A DNA stretch of 64,000 nt from Natronomonas salinimetallica (GTDB lineage Archaea > Halobacteriota > Halobacteria > Halobacteriales > Haloarculaceae). Every line of letters starts with the position of its first letter. Position 1 is the stretch's first letter. The stretch spans positions 85,660 through 149,659 of the forward strand of contig NZ_JACDNQ010000005.1 in NCBI RefSeq assembly GCF_013839515.1. Direction: 5' to 3'. A program made the position numbers and the translations under genes. This document shows, piece after piece, positions 61,070 through 64,000 of this stretch. The notes under the pieces were generated by a model. That model was not told the DNA's origin and made no database searches. It saw only the letters and a program-made list of their open reading frames with translations.

Positions 61070-61096
61070 GTCAGCGGCTGAGTAGGCAGGGGTAGT

Positions 61097-62971
61097 TCAC
61101 TTCACGCTCTTCGAGAGTTCTGCCCCAGCTTTGAACTTCACCGTATCAGAGGTGTTTCCCTCTGTGAAGTGAACAAGTCGTCCCTGCTGAGCAATCACCA
61201 CAGGGACGTCGCTCGTTCCCTCCTCTTGGCGCGTCTCTCGCCCCGGCCGCTTCCGAAGGATAATGTCTTCACCATCCGATTTTGAAAGCACACCTTCAGC
61301 AACTGCGTCCGAGACCGCTCCATCGAACACCCGAGCCCCTCGTCGCTCTCGGTCTCCCGACAGGTGGCGGGCCATCACATCACCGTACCCATCCCCATCC
61401 AAATCACCCGCGCCAACGTCGATGACTTCCGTCGGGCCGTCTACCGCCACGAGTGTGACCGAGTTCTCGTAGAGGCTGCCATCGTCGATAACCCATCCAC
61501 CCGAGTAGATGTACTGGTCAGCGTTTTTACAGCGGCGCACGTACAACAACGCAGGGAACGGCGACGGACAGTCCGGTGGCGCGACCATAACCGGACATAC
61601 AAGCGTCGACGTAACCGCGCTCTCACCACTTTCAAAACCCCACTCATCGAAGTCAGCGGGTTCGGGAGCCGCTCCATCAGCACTGACCGCGAGAGTGGGT
61701 GTCGTCTCCGTGGTCTGTGGCGGGTCGTTCTGTACGGTGACGGTGATTGTCCCGTTATTGCCTGATGCTTCGAGGTGAATGCCCGTGTCGACTGGTCCGG
61801 AGGCAGCAGAGAGGAACGTATCCGAGTTGTACAGCGAACTATCGTCGACCATGAGACCCCTGTTGAGGACGTTTTCCCCACCGACCGCATCTCCTTCGTA
61901 AATCGGGCTGGAATTGTCTTTTTCATTGGAGACCCTGTTGTCCCCCCACGCGTAGACGTGCCCATCGTCATCAGCTCTTCCAGTCACGTACTCGATGATG
62001 CGGCGAGGCGTGAGTTCGTCGACGAGTGCGACGTTTCCAGCGGAGAGTCGAGCATCAGGGACCGTGATGGTGAACTGCTCGCTGAGTATGGGTTCACCAG
62101 CGAGGTACTCATAGAGAGCACCGATATCTTCGGAGCTCGCTCCAGTCAGTTCCTGTAAGTGAGAATTACTGAGTGACTCTTCAGCGGTATCTTCCAGCGA
62201 TGATTCGAGAAGTTTGATGTCTCCTTCGACGATTTCTCGTACATCTTGAACGGCTTCGTCAGCGGCCTCCCACCCGTCGTTGTCGATGTGTGCGGCTGCC
62301 TGCTGGGTCAGTTTCTTTCGGCCGTCTGCGTGTTCTCGGACGGTTACACACACGTCGTCGGAGCAGCGTTCTAACGTGGCTTGTATGTCTTCGATGGTGT
62401 CGCCCATGTCTGTGATTCCGCGCCGTCCTGTGCGTGCGGAGCGCTTGCTGATGGAGTCAGCTGCTGCTTTCGTCTGGGAGAGGAGTGTGTTCTCTAGGTC
62501 TAATACGTCTGAGCGGAGTTCGACCGTGTCGTCGAGTCCGTCGGCGTCGGAGTCTGCATCACTGGGTCCGCGGATGGTCGATTTGTTGCTTCGACTGTTG
62601 TTGTAGTTGGCTCGGTTGCTTCCAGTAGAGTCATCGTTGTAGTCAAAGCAACAGGTAGCTCCGATAGCGGTTGCAGTTACCCACGCTTCGAGTTCAATGT
62701 CGTCTGAGACAGGGCCGATGTCTGCGGAGACTGTTGGAGTGAGTTTGTATACGGTTGGCTCATCAATCGGTGACGGGCCCGTGTATCCCCCAATACCTGC
62801 GAACGGTGCCGCGGGTGAAGCGCCGGTATTGGTCGTCGCACTCGCAACGCTGCCAAGGCATCCGCTGAGCGCACCGGCGGCCAAGAGACCGCCTGCGGTG
62901 AGTACCTGCCGACGGCTCGCCCTAATAGCCCGTATACCCCGCCTCGAACGGTGCGCTCGTTTTGACTCCAT
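61097..62971 (-). CDS. Tat-exported lipoprotein, large, uncharacterised
   Basis: A 624-residue protein. The start has MESKRAHRSRRGIRAIRASR and the Tat-like signal SRRQVLTAGGLLAAGALSGC with lipobox at residue 38. The mature part opens with SVASATTNTGASPA and includes a low-complexity N/S-rich stretch (TGSNRANYNNSRSNKSTIRG), a helical middle (residues about 150-290), and a C-terminal domain with DLDGDGYGDV that looks like an EF-type calcium loop. I do not recognise a family. Codon use and base content differ from the neighbours, in keeping with transfer into the locus. Confidence 0.75.
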   Translation of the reverse strand: MESKRAHRSRRGIRAIRASRRQVLTAGGLLAAGALSGCLGSVASATTNTGASPAAPFAGIGGYTGPSPIDEPTVYKLTPTVSADIGPVSDDIELEAWVTATAIGATCCFDYNDDSTGSNRANYNNSRSNKSTIRGPSDADSDADGLDDTVELRSDVLDLENTLLSQTKAAADSISKRSARTGRRGITDMGDTIEDIQATLERCSDDVCVTVREHADGRKKLTQQAAAHIDNDGWEAADEAVQDVREIVEGDIKLLESSLEDTAEESLSNSHLQELTGASSEDIGALYEYLAGEPILSEQFTITVPDARLSAGNVALVDELTPRRIIEYVTGRADDDGHVYAWGDNRVSNEKDNSSPIYEGDAVGGENVLNRGLMVDDSSLYNSDTFLSAASGPVDTGIHLEASGNNGTITVTVQNDPPQTTETTPTLAVSADGAAPEPADFDEWGFESGESAVTSTLVCPVMVAPPDCPSPFPALLYVRRCKNADQYIYSGGWVIDDGSLYENSVTLVAVDGPTEVIDVGAGDLDGDGYGDVMARHLSGDRERRGARVFDGAVSDAVAEGVLSKSDGEDIILRKRPGRETRQEEGTSDVPVVIAQQGRLVHFTEGNTSDTVKFKAGAELSKSVK

Positions 62972-63117
62972 CTGTGCGTACTAAAGGCACCCATTCTATA
63001 TAACCACTCTTACAAAAATAATCTAACAAATCTGAAGTCACTTTACACTCGCTGAGGTCTCATAAGAACATACAACACCTCCGGGACTACCAGACGAGCA
63101 AAGAGAGAACCGGTAGC

Positions 63118-63474
63118 TCAATCGAGATCGAGACTCAGCCGTAGCGCCTCGTCGACTTCAGCCATCGTGGGTCCGTCGAGTGAACCGACGGCCGAGTGAA
63201 TCCGTTCCGGAACCGAGACGGTTCGAATCTGGTCTAGCCGGACTGACGAGTCCTTTTCGAGCGGTGACCCGTCCGCCTCGACGAACACCTCGAACGGATA
63301 CTCGCCGTAGGTCCCCGTGACGGGCGCGACGATGGTCGTACTGGAGTTCCGGTTTCCGATATCGTTTTGAATGACCACGGCCGGCCGCGTCTTCTTCATC
63401 TCGTGTCCTTCGGCGGGGTCAAGCCGAACGACAACCACATCGCCCCGTCGTACGTCCGTGCCGTCACTCGTCAA
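63118..63474 (-). CDS. MazF/PemK-type endoribonuclease toxin
   Basis: A 118-residue MazF-fold protein with the typical RRGDVVVVRLDPAEGHEMKK, TRPAVVIQNDIGNRNSSTTI and PVTGTYGEYPFEVFVEADG, and an acidic tail. MazF enzymes cut RNA at short motifs. It starts at TTG (63474), within the last codons of the antitoxin gene, an 11-base overlap that fits toxin-antitoxin coupling. It ends one base from the duplicated chorismate mutase stop. Confidence 0.85.
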   Translation of the reverse strand: MTSDGTDVRRGDVVVVRLDPAEGHEMKKTRPAVVIQNDIGNRNSSTTIVAPVTGTYGEYPFEVFVEADGSPLEKDSSVRLDQIRTVSVPERIHSAVGSLDGPTMAEVDEALRLSLDLD

Positions 63475-63700
63475 GGCTTTCCCACGCTTCGTCGGACGTT
63501 TCGCCCCACTCCTCGGCGAGTGCCTCCGCGCTCTCGGAGGCCTCCCGATAGGCGGCTGCCAGCTCGTCGTCGTCCGGCCGGTCCGACTCGACCTCAACGA
63601 CAGCGACGGTTACGCGCTTGTTCGCGTACTCGGTGCCGAGGTAGACTCGACCCCGGTCGTCCGTCTCGTTCGTTTTGAGGTCTGTCGCATCGACTTTCAT
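63464..63700 (-). CDS. Antitoxin of the MazF-type pair
   Basis: A 78-residue acidic protein upstream of the toxin. It begins MKVDATDLKTNETDDRGRVY, then LGTEYANKRVTVAVVEVE, which looks like an AbrB/SpoVT-type strand-rich DNA-binding start, followed by a helical acidic tail (DELAAAYREASESAEALA). It would bind and neutralise the toxin and repress the operon. ATG at 63700 is taken because the AbrB-like part starts there. Confidence 0.75.
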   Translation of the reverse strand: MKVDATDLKTNETDDRGRVYLGTEYANKRVTVAVVEVESDRPDDDELAAAYREASESAEALAEEWGETSDEAWESLDE

Positions 63701-63856
63701 CGACAGCCGATACGGACCCACCGCTGATATGCGTTGCCCACTATTACCCACAGATTTCCCCGTAGAGGTTACAGGTGTATTATAGATTTCAGCTACCTGA
63801 ACAAGGCCGAACAGCGGGGGTCTCGCTATAGTAGAGATCGGAAGACAAGACACACT

Positions 63857-63881
63857 CGATCGCACGGCGGCCGTGCGATCG
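63857..63881. terminator. Perfect 12-bp inverted repeat
   Basis: CGATCGCACGGC, one base, then GCCGTGCGATCG: an almost uninterrupted palindrome of 25 bases. It lies in the gene-free stretch between the antitoxin gene and the MITE at the window edge. It may be a regulator site or a hairpin. Confidence 0.55.
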
Positions 63882-63905
63882 ATGTGTACATCGTTGCGAT
63901 GTTTA

Positions 63906-64000
63906 TACTGTCGGACGTAATTTCGTGAATACCTGAATCGTTTAGATAGACGAAACCGTACTGTAACACGACGCTCAGAGATTTTCGATTCAAGTAGTTA
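63906..64000. mobile_element. MITE, family A, second copy, cut by the window edge
   Basis: 95 bases from TACTGTCGGACGTAATTTCG to CAAGTAGTTA match MITE A at 40525 with three single-base differences. The missing 12 bases (expected CGTCCGACAGTA) lie beyond the window. The left flank is TTA (63903-63905), again a TNA target. Confidence 0.88.

Larger units (their letters stand above)
61025..63112. mobile_element. Islet bounded by a 17-bp duplication of the chorismate mutase 3' end
   Basis: GAGCAAAGAGAGAACCG occurs at 61025-61041, within the last codons of chorismate mutase, and again at 63096-63112, 2071 bases on. At the second copy it again reads EQRENR followed by a stop (TAG at 63114). The interval holds one minus-strand gene, lower in GC than its surroundings, and no recombinase. 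The second copy lies one base from the mazF stop, so the original order was chorismate mutase and mazF tail to tail. The duplication looks like an attachment site or a mobile insertion scar. Confidence 0.7.

Overview
The window is chromosomal DNA of a haloarchaeon (class Halobacteria). The evidence is very high GC, strongly acidic proteins, leaderless-type TATA promoters, and archaeal markers: a Cdc48 AAA ATPase, PriS and GINS, ribosomal protein S8e, Trm56, archease, a GHMP-type shikimate kinase and a FolC-FolP fusion. I cannot name the genus from the sequence alone.

Layout. 1-6.2 kb: partial TraB gene, M50 protease, purM, an HTH-CBS regulator, a glycosyltransferase, the remnant of an S9 peptidase, a GNAT and a UspA protein. 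6.2-13.3 kb: a decayed IS6-type transposase, bioB with a palindromic promoter, acetyl-CoA synthetase, a PaaK-like ligase, a TrkA-N protein, and an Usp/amidohydrolase pair. 13.4-20.6 kb: a complete branched-chain-type ABC importer (livK-F-G-M-H order in transcription: K, F, G, then an acyl-CoA synthetase, H, M) on the minus strand. 20.9-34.5 kb: an acyl-CoA catabolism region with two acyl-CoA dehydrogenases, a biotin-dependent acyl-CoA carboxylase, a MaoC hydratase, methylmalonyl-CoA mutase, a 3-hydroxyacyl-CoA dehydrogenase, an aberrant AMP ligase and two IclR regulators. Together the importer and these enzymes suggest uptake and CoA-dependent oxidation of an organic or branched acid; the substrate is inferred, not shown. 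35.4-48.4 kb: folate (folCP), methionine (metY) and several conserved archaeal genes, crowded with small repeats. 48.5-61 kb: informational genes (lhr, an eIF2B-like isomerase, cdc48, gins-priS, archease, tRNA-Glu) and the shikimate kinase/chorismate mutase pair. 61-63.1 kb: a low-GC islet with one lipoprotein gene, bounded by a 17-bp duplication of the chorismate mutase 3' end. 63.1-64 kb: a MazF-type toxin/antitoxin pair and a MITE cut by the window edge.

The most unusual signal is in the repeats. Three families of small non-coding elements (about 107-108 bp, 108 bp and 68-80 bp) mostly share TAC..GTA-type ends and 3-bp TNA target duplications; several sit exactly on TGA stop codons, so the stop is regenerated. 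Independently, short tandem arrays start at or beside the stop codons of livF, metY, an IclR gene, gins and a VOC gene. The livF-livG array is a chain of four 27-bp minicistrons separated by 4 bp. Coding sequences carry in-frame repeats as well (bioB, livM, gins, folCP, a VOC gene).
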